Source: Gammaproteobacteria bacterium
GTDB taxonomy: Bacteria > Pseudomonadota > Gammaproteobacteria > Pseudomonadales > Halieaceae
Length of the DNA stretch: 64,000 bases
Direction: 5' to 3'
NCBI GenBank assembly: GCA_030427485.1
Contig: JAUICG010000012.1
Coordinates: forward strand, 62,001 to 126,000
Position 1 is the first letter of the stretch. Every line of letters begins with the position of its first letter. Both the position numbers and the translations under genes were made by a program. The notes below the pieces were generated by a model, which saw only the letters and a program-made list of their open reading frames with translations, ran no database searches and was not told the DNA's origin. This document shows positions 1-7,679 of this stretch, one piece after another.

Positions 1-64
1 GCAGCAAACCGGCCTCGATCCAGTCACTGCGACGGGCGCGCGAGCTCTTTTTCGTTTTGGTCAT
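1..64 (-). CDS. TetR/AcrR-family regulator, N-terminus only (runs off the left edge)
   Basis: Reading the minus strand from the ATG at 64 gives 21 residues, starting MTKTKKSSRARRSDWIEAGL. A basic tail followed by a W-I-E-A-G-L helix is how many TetR-family repressors begin. The rest lies outside the window, so the ligand domain is unknown. It is divergent from the membrane-protein gene at 229, and the palindrome at 109-128 lies between them, which fits a local autoregulated repressor. The helix start is unlike the two TetR paralogues at 14720 and 33919, so it probably has a different operator. Confidence 0.6.
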   Translation of the reverse strand, partial: MTKTKKSSRARRSDWIEAGLL

Positions 65-108
65 GCAGTTGTCCCCCTGTTCTCCCGCGAGCCTTGCCAT
101 TGGCACAT

Positions 109-128
109 ACCATACCATATAGTATGGT
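109..128. promoter_or_regulatory. Palindromic operator between TetR and membrane-protein genes
   Basis: Perfect 7-bp inverted repeat ACCATAC-N6-GTATGGT (spacer CATATA). It lies 45 bp upstream of the TetR start codon and 100 bp upstream of the membrane-protein start. Size and place suit a TetR dimer site. That it binds the neighbouring TetR is inference. Confidence 0.55.
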
Positions 129-228
129 TTCAGGATTATTGCCATAGCCGGATGAATACCATAGTGATGTTACCGCGATGCAACTGCACAGCTATCCGCC
201 ATGCTGATGGCGAGCGCCGGTAACAGAC

Positions 229-756
229 GTGGTTGAAGACATCCAAAGTGCCTTTTCCGGATATTACCTGTACATCAAATTTGTGCACGTCTTCTTCGTG
301 ATGATCTGGTCATGGAGTACCGCGGTGGCGTATGGCTGGTTCGTAAAAGGCGCATTTTTGAACTGGGAAAAGCATCCCGATGACCCCGAGGCTATCAAGA
401 GGCGCAACCGGGCTATCGAGCAGTTCGATAGAGGTGTGGTGCTCGAGCACATTGCCTTCCCGATCATTATGGTCACAGGCCCGTTGCTGTGGATACTTTC
501 CGGATGGAGCCTGGAGAACCCCTGGCTGCTGTTGAAGCTGCTGATTGTGGTGTTCATCTTCGTGCCGTTGGAAATCATTGATTACCACCTGTCTCACTTT
601 GGCGGAAACAAGTACAAATTGCGCATGCGTGGCGAGTCCGTGAGGTATGAACGTGCCATTCGCCAGCACTGGCTGTTTCTGCGCGTGACCACGCCGCTGA
701 TTATCGTATTTGTGCCGCTGACGATATTCCTGGCCATCGTCAAGCCGTCGTGGTGA
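229..756 (+). CDS. Small integral membrane protein with four predicted helices (HemJ/CopD-like look)
   Basis: Encodes 175 residues from a GTG start. Hydrophobic segments lie roughly at residues 11-34, 72-92, 99-118 and 148-170, with charged loops between. Histidines sit in or next to helices (FVHVFF near 20, LEHIAFP near 73, DYHLSHF near 120), as in haem- or metal-related families such as HemJ and CopD. The opening YLYIKFVHV is reminiscent of HemJ, but I cannot assign it firmly. It is divergent from a TetR gene with a palindrome between, so it is probably repressed by that TetR. The function is otherwise unknown. Confidence 0.6.
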   Translation: MVEDIQSAFSGYYLYIKFVHVFFVMIWSWSTAVAYGWFVKGAFLNWEKHPDDPEAIKRRNRAIEQFDRGVVLEHIAFPIIMVTGPLLWILSGWSLENPWLLLKLLIVVFIFVPLEIIDYHLSHFGGNKYKLRMRGESVRYERAIRQHWLFLRVTTPLIIVFVPLTIFLAIVKPSW

Positions 757-850
757 GCTTTCGAGATGGGTGGGCAGGACCGTGCAGCATTGCGCTGACC
801 GTGACAGGACAATCGGATTTGCAGTCAACAGACAAGAACAGGGTGTTTCT

Positions 851-3028
851 ATGGCTAGCTCGTATCAACGCGTAAAAACGTTTGCTTTTTCCTCTTTTGC
901 GCTGCTGCCGGCAACCGGCTATTCGCAGGGTAACGTTCTGGAGGAAGTCATCGTCACCGCGCAGAAACGGGTGGAGAACGTGCAGGATATCCCGGTTACC
1001 ATTAACGTGGTGACCGGTGAGACGCTGGATATTTTCAGTATTCGCGACACCAATGACCTGGCCAATTCGGTTCCGGGCCTGGTCATCCAGGCGACGCCGC
1101 AAAACCTGTCACAGATCACGGTGCGTGGGCTGGGAACCGGCGCCGGCGGCGAGAGCCTGGACCAGTCGGTGGGCCTGTTTATTGACGGGGTCTGGGCGGG
1201 ACGCCTGCGCGAGTTCCAGGCGGCATTGTTCGACGTCGAGCGCGTCGAGGTCATCAAGGGAACGCAGAGCACGCTGCTCGGCAAGAACACCAGTCTCGGC
1301 GCGATCAGCATCCTGTCCCGTCGCCCCGACAATGAGTTCGGTGGACACATCGAGGCTGATTTCGAGTTTGAGTACGACAGCGCCTATGCCACCGGCGCCG
1401 TGAACCTGCCCACCGCTTTTGGCAACTACCGGCTGGCTTTCAACCTCGTGGATGAAAAGGGCTATGTAGACAACAAGACCACCGGTAACAAAGTGCCCAA
1501 GCGGGAGCAGGGCACCGTGCGACTCGGCGCGAGCTACGATATCGCGGACAACGGGCATCTGTTGCTAAGCTACCAGTATGACAACCTCGATATTCACGGC
1601 GACACTTTCCAGCCCGACCGGGACGAGGTCGGTTTCATTGCCGGCATGGACCCAACGGCCGAGATAGGTATCGACAAGATCAAGAACGCCTGGACCTCCT
1701 ACGGCGGCAGCGGGGATGCGGAGGACAACCAGGATTCACAGCGGGCGTTCATACAGTATGACCATGCCTTCGGAGACTTCCAGTTGACCTCGCTGACCGG
1801 CTGGTCCGACTATAACAACGACCGTTTGACCGACTCCGACTTTCTCAGCGTGGACTACCTCACCACCGAGTACCAGAGCGACTATGAGCAGGTTACCCAG
1901 GAACTGCGGTTCACCTCACCCGCCGGCGAGCGCCTGGAATATGTGGCGGGGCTGTTTTTCCTCGACAGCGATATGGACTATTCCAGCCTGCTGGACTCCC
2001 GGTTTCCGCCGCCGTATTTGCTCAGGGGTTTCCCGCTGGATGGCGCGAACCTGAAAACCTACGACCAGGATACCCGCGTCTGGTCTCTGTTCGGCCAGGG
2101 CACGCTGCATCTCTCCGAACGCTGGCGAGCGACGCTGGGCCTGCGTTACACCGACGAAGACAAGGACGCACACTGGGCGCGCAGTCGCCTGCGCACGGGC
2201 ATACCCGGGTCCGAGGTGCTGGCCAACCTGCTGGCCCCTGTCGTGCCGACCACCCGCCTGCACCGGAGCGAGGATAATCTCGATGGTTCCATCAATATCC
2301 AGTACGACTTCAGCGAGGGTGCAATGGGCTATGCGTCCTGGGCCAGGGGCAGCAAGAGCGGCGGTTTTACCACGGAAGTGGCCTATCCCGAGGATGCCGA
2401 GTACGACACCGAAGAAGCTGAAACGAGCGAGTTGGGCGTCAAACTGAATTTCGCCGGCGGCGCCGCCTTGCTCAACGCATCCATTTTCTACACGGACATC
2501 GAGAATTTCCAGATTGTGTCCTTTGTCGGCACCGCGTTCGTGACGCAGACCGTGCCGGCCGATTCCAGGGGGCTGGAACTGGAGGGCGCATGGGCGGCGA
2601 CAGACCGGCTAGTCCTGAGCACCAGTGCCACCTACGCAGACGCCCAGCAGAAGGACACCGATGAACGCGTGCCCTACGCGCCGAAGTGGGCCGTCTCGTT
2701 CAATACGCGCTACGAATACCCCTGGGACAGCGCGCCGCTCGCCTGGCGAGTGGATGCTGCGGTGAACTACCGCGACAAGCAGTACATGGGCCGGGGTGAA
2801 TTGAACGAGGATGGCGCACTGACCCTGCTCGACCTGCGCCTCGCGCTGGCCGCTGCTGACGATACCTGGGAAGTGGCGGTGCTGGGGCGCAACCTGCTCG
2901 ATCAGGCGACCTCCTTCAGCTTCGACTTTCCCGGATTCGGGGGGGTGGAGGTGCCGGTCGGGTCCACCACGATCGGCAGTCTCAACCGGCCGCTGACTAT
3001 CACCCTGCAGGCCCGCTATAACTTCTAG
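851..3028 (+). CDS. TonB-dependent outer-membrane receptor
   Basis: Encodes 725 residues. The ATG at 851 is chosen because it opens a signal peptide (about residues 1-26, ending YSQG); an upstream in-frame extension to 770 has no signal character. The TonB box EEVIVTAQ is at 31-38. The plug domain follows (DIPVTINVV, VGLFIDGVW, VERVEVIKGTQSTLLGKN), then a long beta-barrel ending in an aromatic residue (QARYNF), as outer-membrane proteins do. It resembles receptors that proteobacteria use for hydrophobic catabolic substrates rather than a clear siderophore receptor. It has no close operon partner. Confidence 0.93.
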   Translation: MASSYQRVKTFAFSSFALLPATGYSQGNVLEEVIVTAQKRVENVQDIPVTINVVTGETLDIFSIRDTNDLANSVPGLVIQATPQNLSQITVRGLGTGAGGESLDQSVGLFIDGVWAGRLREFQAALFDVERVEVIKGTQSTLLGKNTSLGAISILSRRPDNEFGGHIEADFEFEYDSAYATGAVNLPTAFGNYRLAFNLVDEKGYVDNKTTGNKVPKREQGTVRLGASYDIADNGHLLLSYQYDNLDIHGDTFQPDRDEVGFIAGMDPTAEIGIDKIKNAWTSYGGSGDAEDNQDSQRAFIQYDHAFGDFQLTSLTGWSDYNNDRLTDSDFLSVDYLTTEYQSDYEQVTQELRFTSPAGERLEYVAGLFFLDSDMDYSSLLDSRFPPPYLLRGFPLDGANLKTYDQDTRVWSLFGQGTLHLSERWRATLGLRYTDEDKDAHWARSRLRTGIPGSEVLANLLAPVVPTTRLHRSEDNLDGSINIQYDFSEGAMGYASWARGSKSGGFTTEVAYPEDAEYDTEEAETSELGVKLNFAGGAALLNASIFYTDIENFQIVSFVGTAFVTQTVPADSRGLELEGAWAATDRLVLSTSATYADAQQKDTDERVPYAPKWAVSFNTRYEYPWDSAPLAWRVDAAVNYRDKQYMGRGELNEDGALTLLDLRLALAAADDTWEVAVLGRNLLDQATSFSFDFPGFGGVEVPVGSTTIGSLNRPLTITLQARYNF

Positions 3029-3093
3029 CGGGAATCTCCCAGGGGCTCCTGGCAGGCCGGAAAAGTGGGTCAGCGAGTGTAAAAAAATCGCGG

Positions 3094-3107
3094 CGGGGAT
3101 ATCCCCG
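3094..3107. terminator. Possible short hairpin after the receptor gene
   Basis: CGGGGATATCCCCG is a perfect 14-bp palindrome (five-bp stem, ATAT loop), with seven A before it (3081-3087) and a short T run after it (3114-3117). It lies 66 bp after the receptor stop. The stem is short and the T run weak, so this is only a candidate terminator. Confidence 0.25.
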
Positions 3108-3188
3108 GGCCTGTTTTAGTGTCAGCTTTCTTTACATATCGAAACAATCGCGCTCTCCAAATCATTGAAAATAAAGCGTTTATTAACT

Positions 3189-3204
3189 TGGCCTGCAATT
3201 TGCA
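3189..3204 (+). promoter_or_regulatory. Sigma-54 (-24/-12) promoter for the PEP-CTERM gene
   Basis: TGGCCTGCAATTTGCA matches the RpoN consensus TGGCAC-N5-TTGCA in 14 of the 16 aligned positions, counting the five free positions as matches, with the invariant GG and GC at the right spacing. Transcription would start near 3215, leaving a leader of about 170 nt before the ATG at 3388. PEP-CTERM genes in exosortase-bearing bacteria are often under RpoN together with the PrsK/PrsR two-component system, so this fits the downstream gene. No PrsK, PrsR or exosortase gene is in the window. Confidence 0.65.
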
Positions 3205-3300
3205 TTAGATTGAGTGTTCGGGTTTTTCGGTCGCTGTGGAGGTGTAGCCCGGCGATGCCGATAGAGCGGTGGCTCATCGACAATACCGGGCAAAGGATTA

Positions 3301-3349
3301 CAATGCAGAGAAACACGTGCTCCGCCGAGGAGACTGCTTCTCTGCATTG
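3301..3349 (+). other. Leader-RNA hairpin upstream of the PEP-CTERM gene
   Basis: A perfect 12-bp inverted repeat, CAATGCAGAGAA at 3301-3312 and TTCTCTGCATTG at 3338-3349, encloses 25 nt. Inside, CTCC (3320-3323) can pair with GGAG (3329-3332). The stem lies within the inferred leader, between the sigma-54 promoter and the start codon at 3388. It is followed by ordinary sequence and no T run, so it looks more like a leader structure or RNA-binding site than a terminator. Confidence 0.5.
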
Positions 3350-3387
3350 CGGGGTGTTCACTGGTGGTGCGAGGTTGGGAAAAGGAA

Positions 3388-3957
3388 ATGAAAAACAGGG
3401 CGTACAAGGTAGTAATGGCCTTTTTGCTGGTTGGTATGTCGTCGCTGGCGCAGGCTGTGCCCATCCCTTTCACGGATGTGGTCCAGCCCGCATCTGTACC
3501 GGGCATTGCCTTCAACGCGAACTTCCCGGGTTTGCTCTATCTCCATGACATCAATGACAATGGCTATAACCCGGCCACGGATACGCTGATCAGCGCCGAG
3601 ATCATTTTCCTGGTGCGTGATGATATCCGCAACGAAGCGCCTTTCCCCTATGATCCGCCCGCCGATCCCATGATAGCGATCCTGGATGATTTCGCGCATA
3701 TCTACTCGTACGAGGTGAATCTCGTCGACATCGTGCAGCCTGTCGATCTCGCGTTACTCACCGATGGCCTCCTTTATGTGTATCTGGGGATACCCCAGCC
3801 GAATCTGCCGCAGTGGCAGTGGGATTTTTATCGCTCGACACTGAACGTGATCGCCGACCGGCGCGTCGACGTCCCGTTGCCGGGCACGCTGCTGCTGGTG
3901 GCTGGCGGTATGCTGTCACTTGGCTGGTCGCGGCGCGCGCGACGCCGGGTGATTTGA
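3388..3957 (+). CDS. PEP-CTERM sorting-domain protein
   Basis: Encodes 189 residues. The ATG at 3388 follows GGGAAAAGGA, and the next residues form a signal peptide (KNRAYKVVMAFLLVGMSSLAQA). The C-terminus shows a VPLPGT motif, a hydrophobic helix (LLLVAGGMLSLGW) and an arginine cluster (SRRARRR). That tripartite tail is what exosortase recognises for processing at the cell envelope. The central 130 residues show no domain I recognise. A sigma-54 promoter and a leader hairpin precede it. The exosortase must be encoded elsewhere. Confidence 0.85.
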   Translation: MKNRAYKVVMAFLLVGMSSLAQAVPIPFTDVVQPASVPGIAFNANFPGLLYLHDINDNGYNPATDTLISAEIIFLVRDDIRNEAPFPYDPPADPMIAILDDFAHIYSYEVNLVDIVQPVDLALLTDGLLYVYLGIPQPNLPQWQWDFYRSTLNVIADRRVDVPLPGTLLLVAGGMLSLGWSRRARRRVI

Positions 3958-4003
3958 CGCCTGGGTTACGACAGCAAGCGGAAAAGCAAGAGCTTTGGCG
4001 GCG

Positions 4004-4408
4004 CTAAAGCTCGTTACCGGGGAAAAACTTGGCCAGTAGCGTGTTGTAGAACGCATACTGCGACTGCATGTCCAGTTTCTGGTTCGTCCGCAGTTCAATG
4101 CATATCAACGCGACCAGCACCTTCAGGCCAGGTTCCGGTGAGGTTTTTCCCAGCAGCCTGATGCTCCGTTTCAGCGGCATTCTCCTCACGCGCGCCAGTA
4201 ACGCGGAGTCGGCTTCCGCTTCGATGGTCTGGTCAACCAGGTTCTGCAGGAAATACGCGCAAAACTTCAGCCGCCATTCCGGGGTAAACCAGCGCGCTGC
4301 GTCCAGCATCGGGTAAAGGTTTTCCGCGAGCAAACTGAGGCCTTTTTCAGGATTGCGTGTTGCAATCTGCAACCCTGCATTGACCGTCAGGTCTTCACTT
4401 GACTCCAC
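4004..4408 (-). CDS. Hypothetical protein, 134 residues
   Basis: Reads as a soluble, mostly helical protein with no signal peptide or membrane segment (TRNPEKGLSLLAENLYPML, RLKFCAYFLQNLVDQTIEAE). The GTG start at 4408 is supported by GAGGGAG eight bases upstream. I recognise no domain. It stands alone, convergent with the PEP-CTERM gene and divergent from the second TonB receptor, and shares no obvious role with its neighbours. Confidence 0.55.
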   Translation of the reverse strand: MESSEDLTVNAGLQIATRNPEKGLSLLAENLYPMLDAARWFTPEWRLKFCAYFLQNLVDQTIEAEADSALLARVRRMPLKRSIRLLGKTSPEPGLKVLVALICIELRTNQKLDMQSQYAFYNTLLAKFFPGNEL

Positions 4409-4871
4409 CCTTGAACGCTCCCTCGTGCGCGCACCCGGTGCTCACCATTTTTGGGGGTCGGCAAATGTCCGAACCGGGTATTTCACGCTTTGTAGTACAG
4501 TCTGGAACAGTTCTGGAATATGTCAATCAGCGCCGCTTCTCAGGCTGTCGACTCAATCCAGATTTCAAGCTGCGTCACGGCAAAGTGGTTCGATGCCGGG
4601 TTATTACCATCTAATATAGTCAACACAGTTGATTAATAGCTGGGGGGCGGTTATTATCACGCCCGGTCGCATTAGGTTAGTATTGAACAAGCAGGGTATG
4701 CCAGAAGAACGATAATGGCTCCCTGGTTCTGTTGCCGGATAGGTATGCGGAAGGAAAGTAAGCGGCGTAGCGGTAGATTTGGCGGCAGGATATAGCGCGG
4801 GAGTCGTAACGCTGAACAGGCTGCCGATTCCCACAACAATAATTATTCGCTCTCCAGCAGGAGTTCCCATC
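4409..4871. other. 463-bp intergenic region upstream of the second TonB receptor
   Basis: No coding frame here looks real. It holds the regulon-type palindrome at 4620-4635, an imperfect inverted repeat GGGCG (4645-4649)/CGCCC (4660-4664), and a direct repeat CTGGAA at 4502-4507 and 4513-4518. The AGGAG for the receptor lies at 4859-4863. The length suggests a long leader or several regulator sites. Confidence 0.5.
4620..4635. promoter_or_regulatory. Regulon operator copy, TCAACA-N4-TGATTA
   Basis: TCAACA-CAGT-TGATTA, 237 bp upstream of the second TonB receptor start. The half-sites are identical to those at 18250-18265. Read in another register it is a perfect 13-bp palindrome, TCAAC-ACA-GTTGA. 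One of nine related sites in the window. Confidence 0.5.
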
Positions 4872-7622
4872 ATGTCTGATCCCGGAAGAAAGCCACTGTA
4901 CACATTTATCCGTTTATTATTGTCTGGGGCGTCATCACTGGCCCTCCTGCCCGCCATCGTCCATGCCCAGGGGGAGCAGGGCGGCGCTGCGCCGGAAACG
5001 GCACAGGAAATGGAAACCTTTGACCCCGGCGTGCCTGACGAAAAAGCACAGACTGCTCAGGCGCCGACCACACTGGAAGAAATCGTGGTGACCGGTACGC
5101 AAATGCGCGGCGTGGAACCGGTGGGCGCGCAAATTATCGCGATGGATCTCGAAGATGTGGCCGCGACCGGCGCTGTGACCACCGCGGAACTGTTGGCGAC
5201 CATACCGCAGGACGCCTCATTCGGATCTACACCGGCCGTCGTCGGGGCCAACAATATTCAACTGACTGTCAACCGGGTCAACCTGCGCAACCTGCCCCAG
5301 GGTATTGGTGCGGCCTCGCCGACCCTGGTGCTGATGAACGGCCACCGCCTGGTGGGTGTCGGCATCGGGCAGAACTACCCCGACCCCGACGTCGTACCGC
5401 CCGGTGTGCTGCAGCGTGTCGAGGTGCTGACGGAAGGCGGGTCTTCGGTCTACGGTGCGGATGCGATAGGCGGCGTGGTGAACTTTATCACGCGCAAGGA
5501 TATCGAAGGCGTGGAGGTCGGTGTGCGCCAGGGGATTGGCGATTCCTATAACACCACCGATGTCAACCTGACTGCCGGCAGTCGTTGGGGCGATATATCG
5601 GCCTACGGATCGTACAGCTACTCGCATAACGACAAGATATACGGCGGTGATCGCAACTACGTGAAGAAGATTGACTGGGCGACGGGGGTTCCGCAGGATC
5701 TCGCCTGTAACCCCGGGAACGTGACGATCGGTGCCGATACCTGGGCCATCAATCCGGCCGCCAATACATTGACGCCGGGCACGTCGGGTAAGTGCGATGC
5801 GGCGCAGGACAGTACTATCTTCCCCGAGATAGAGCGGAACTCGGTGTTTGCAGGAGCTACTTACGAGTTCTCGGATCGCCTGTCGTTTGATCTGCAATCC
5901 TGGTACACCAAGCGCGATAACACCAGCGATGAGGGTCCGCTGCAGGGCTTTACCACGGTCAGCAGCAGCAACCCCAACTATATCAGCACCGGTGGTGCGA
6001 CGGCCGCGACTACGCAGAACGTGGCCTTCAATTTCGAGCCGATCAATGGCAAGCACATCGACCAGGACACGAACCTGGAAGAGTGGGGTTTCACGCCCAC
6101 TGTGAGTTGGGACATCGGCCATGAGTGGCAGATGCGCGCCTACTACAATTACGGGTATAGCGAAACGGACTATAAGCAGCAGGAGGTGAATGCGGTACTG
6201 CTCAACGAGTACGTCGCCTCGGCCCTGATAAACCCCTACAACATTGCTGTTTCTGATCCAACGGCGATTGCCGACACCCTCAATCGCTACCAGGTGGGCC
6301 GCAGCAAGCAGGAATTGCACAATGTGAAGGCCGTGTTTGACGGACCGGTGTACGAACTGCCGGGCGGCGACATCAATGTTGCTATTGGAGCCGAATACCT
6401 CGACGAATACTATAAGGGCGGCACGCTGACCGATGTTGCGGGAACGCCGATTCCCTATGTCGACGCCGACCGCGACGTGAAGGCGGGCTTTGCTGAAATC
6501 AATATCCCGGTAGTGGGTTTCGGCAACCAGATGCCGGGTATCTATGAACTCACGCTCGCGGCCTCGTACCGCTATGACGATTACAGCGACTTCGGCGATA
6601 CCGATTCACCCAACTACGCGATCACCTACCGGCCGGTAGAGTGGCTGGCGCTTCGCGGCCGCTGGAACGAGGCTTTCCAGGCACCGGGCCTGGCTGACCT
6701 CGCAAATGCCAATTCTACGGTGTTAGCGCTGTCGTTTATTCCGAGTATCATTGCGAACCCTGCGGTCCCCGTGCAGCCTGGCCAGTGGTTGCTGGCGGCG
6801 CAAGGCACCAAGCTGCCACTCGATCCGCAGACCTCGCAAAACTACAACGTCGGTTTCGATCTTGAAGTCCCGTTTGTCGAGGGACTCGAAATCGGTGCGA
6901 GTTATTACCACATCGAGTACGAGGGGCAGATTTCGATACCGCCCGTGTACGAACCTGGCGACTTCTACCCGAACTTCCCGGAAGATTACATAATGAGTCC
7001 TACCAACGCCGAGGCGGCCGCCTACCTGGCCGCTGCCGGTGTCCCGCAGGACGAGATTGACAATGCGCTGGCCGAGGTGGGTACCAACCCGCTGTACGCG
7101 GTGCTGGACAGCCGCCGGACGAACCTGGGTAAGAACACGTACTCGGGTTACGACCTGTTCATTCAATACAGTATCGATACATCCTTCGGCTCGATCTTTT
7201 CGAGCTTTAACGGTACCTATCTGGACAGCGCCAAGAACCAGCCGTTTGACGGGGCGCCGCAGAGCCAGAACGCAGGTATAGATGGCAGTCGTTTTAACTA
7301 CACCTTCGGCCTGGGAGCCAGGATAGGCGACAGTATTTCCGTGCAGGGCACCCTGTACCATGTCGATGACTACGACTTGTCCACCCCGGCACAGCTCAAC
7401 CAGACGAAAGTGGATAGCTGGGACACCGTGGATATCTATGCGCAATACGACTTTCCCGGGGTGGGAGACTGGACGGAGAACCTCGCGATCACCCTCGGGG
7501 TGAACAATGTGTTCGACGAGGATCCACCCGAGTATCGCGGCACCTCGGTCGGAAACACGTTTGGCTATGCGGGCGGTACGCTGGGCCAGGTGGTCCAGGT
7601 CGGTTTTACGAAACTGTTCTGA
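4872..7622 (+). CDS. TonB-dependent outer-membrane receptor
   Basis: Encodes 916 residues. The ATG at 4872 has AGGAG eight bases upstream and opens a signal peptide that ends AIVHA at residue 32. A linker rich in A, E and Q leads to the TonB box EEIVVTG (69-75). The plug has the signature VLMNGHRLVGVG and RVEVLTEGGSSVYGADAIGGVVNF, typical of large receptors in sphingomonads and marine gammaproteobacteria. The barrel ends GFTKLF. It starts a plus-strand unit with two secreted-type hydrolases, so I infer import of the products of that hydrolysis. Confidence 0.94.
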   Translation: MSDPGRKPLYTFIRLLLSGASSLALLPAIVHAQGEQGGAAPETAQEMETFDPGVPDEKAQTAQAPTTLEEIVVTGTQMRGVEPVGAQIIAMDLEDVAATGAVTTAELLATIPQDASFGSTPAVVGANNIQLTVNRVNLRNLPQGIGAASPTLVLMNGHRLVGVGIGQNYPDPDVVPPGVLQRVEVLTEGGSSVYGADAIGGVVNFITRKDIEGVEVGVRQGIGDSYNTTDVNLTAGSRWGDISAYGSYSYSHNDKIYGGDRNYVKKIDWATGVPQDLACNPGNVTIGADTWAINPAANTLTPGTSGKCDAAQDSTIFPEIERNSVFAGATYEFSDRLSFDLQSWYTKRDNTSDEGPLQGFTTVSSSNPNYISTGGATAATTQNVAFNFEPINGKHIDQDTNLEEWGFTPTVSWDIGHEWQMRAYYNYGYSETDYKQQEVNAVLLNEYVASALINPYNIAVSDPTAIADTLNRYQVGRSKQELHNVKAVFDGPVYELPGGDINVAIGAEYLDEYYKGGTLTDVAGTPIPYVDADRDVKAGFAEINIPVVGFGNQMPGIYELTLAASYRYDDYSDFGDTDSPNYAITYRPVEWLALRGRWNEAFQAPGLADLANANSTVLALSFIPSIIANPAVPVQPGQWLLAAQGTKLPLDPQTSQNYNVGFDLEVPFVEGLEIGASYYHIEYEGQISIPPVYEPGDFYPNFPEDYIMSPTNAEAAAYLAAAGVPQDEIDNALAEVGTNPLYAVLDSRRTNLGKNTYSGYDLFIQYSIDTSFGSIFSSFNGTYLDSAKNQPFDGAPQSQNAGIDGSRFNYTFGLGARIGDSISVQGTLYHVDDYDLSTPAQLNQTKVDSWDTVDIYAQYDFPGVGDWTENLAITLGVNNVFDEDPPEYRGTSVGNTFGYAGGTLGQVVQVGFTKLF

Positions 7623-7679
7623 GGCGCTATTGCGGGTGAGTCCGCCTGGTGCTCGCCCGGGCAATGAGGAAACAGCGAT

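Noticed and set aside
836..849. AGAACA-N3-TGTTTC before the first TonB receptor as a tenth regulon site
   Set aside because: The spacer is 3, not 4, and the outer bases do not match.
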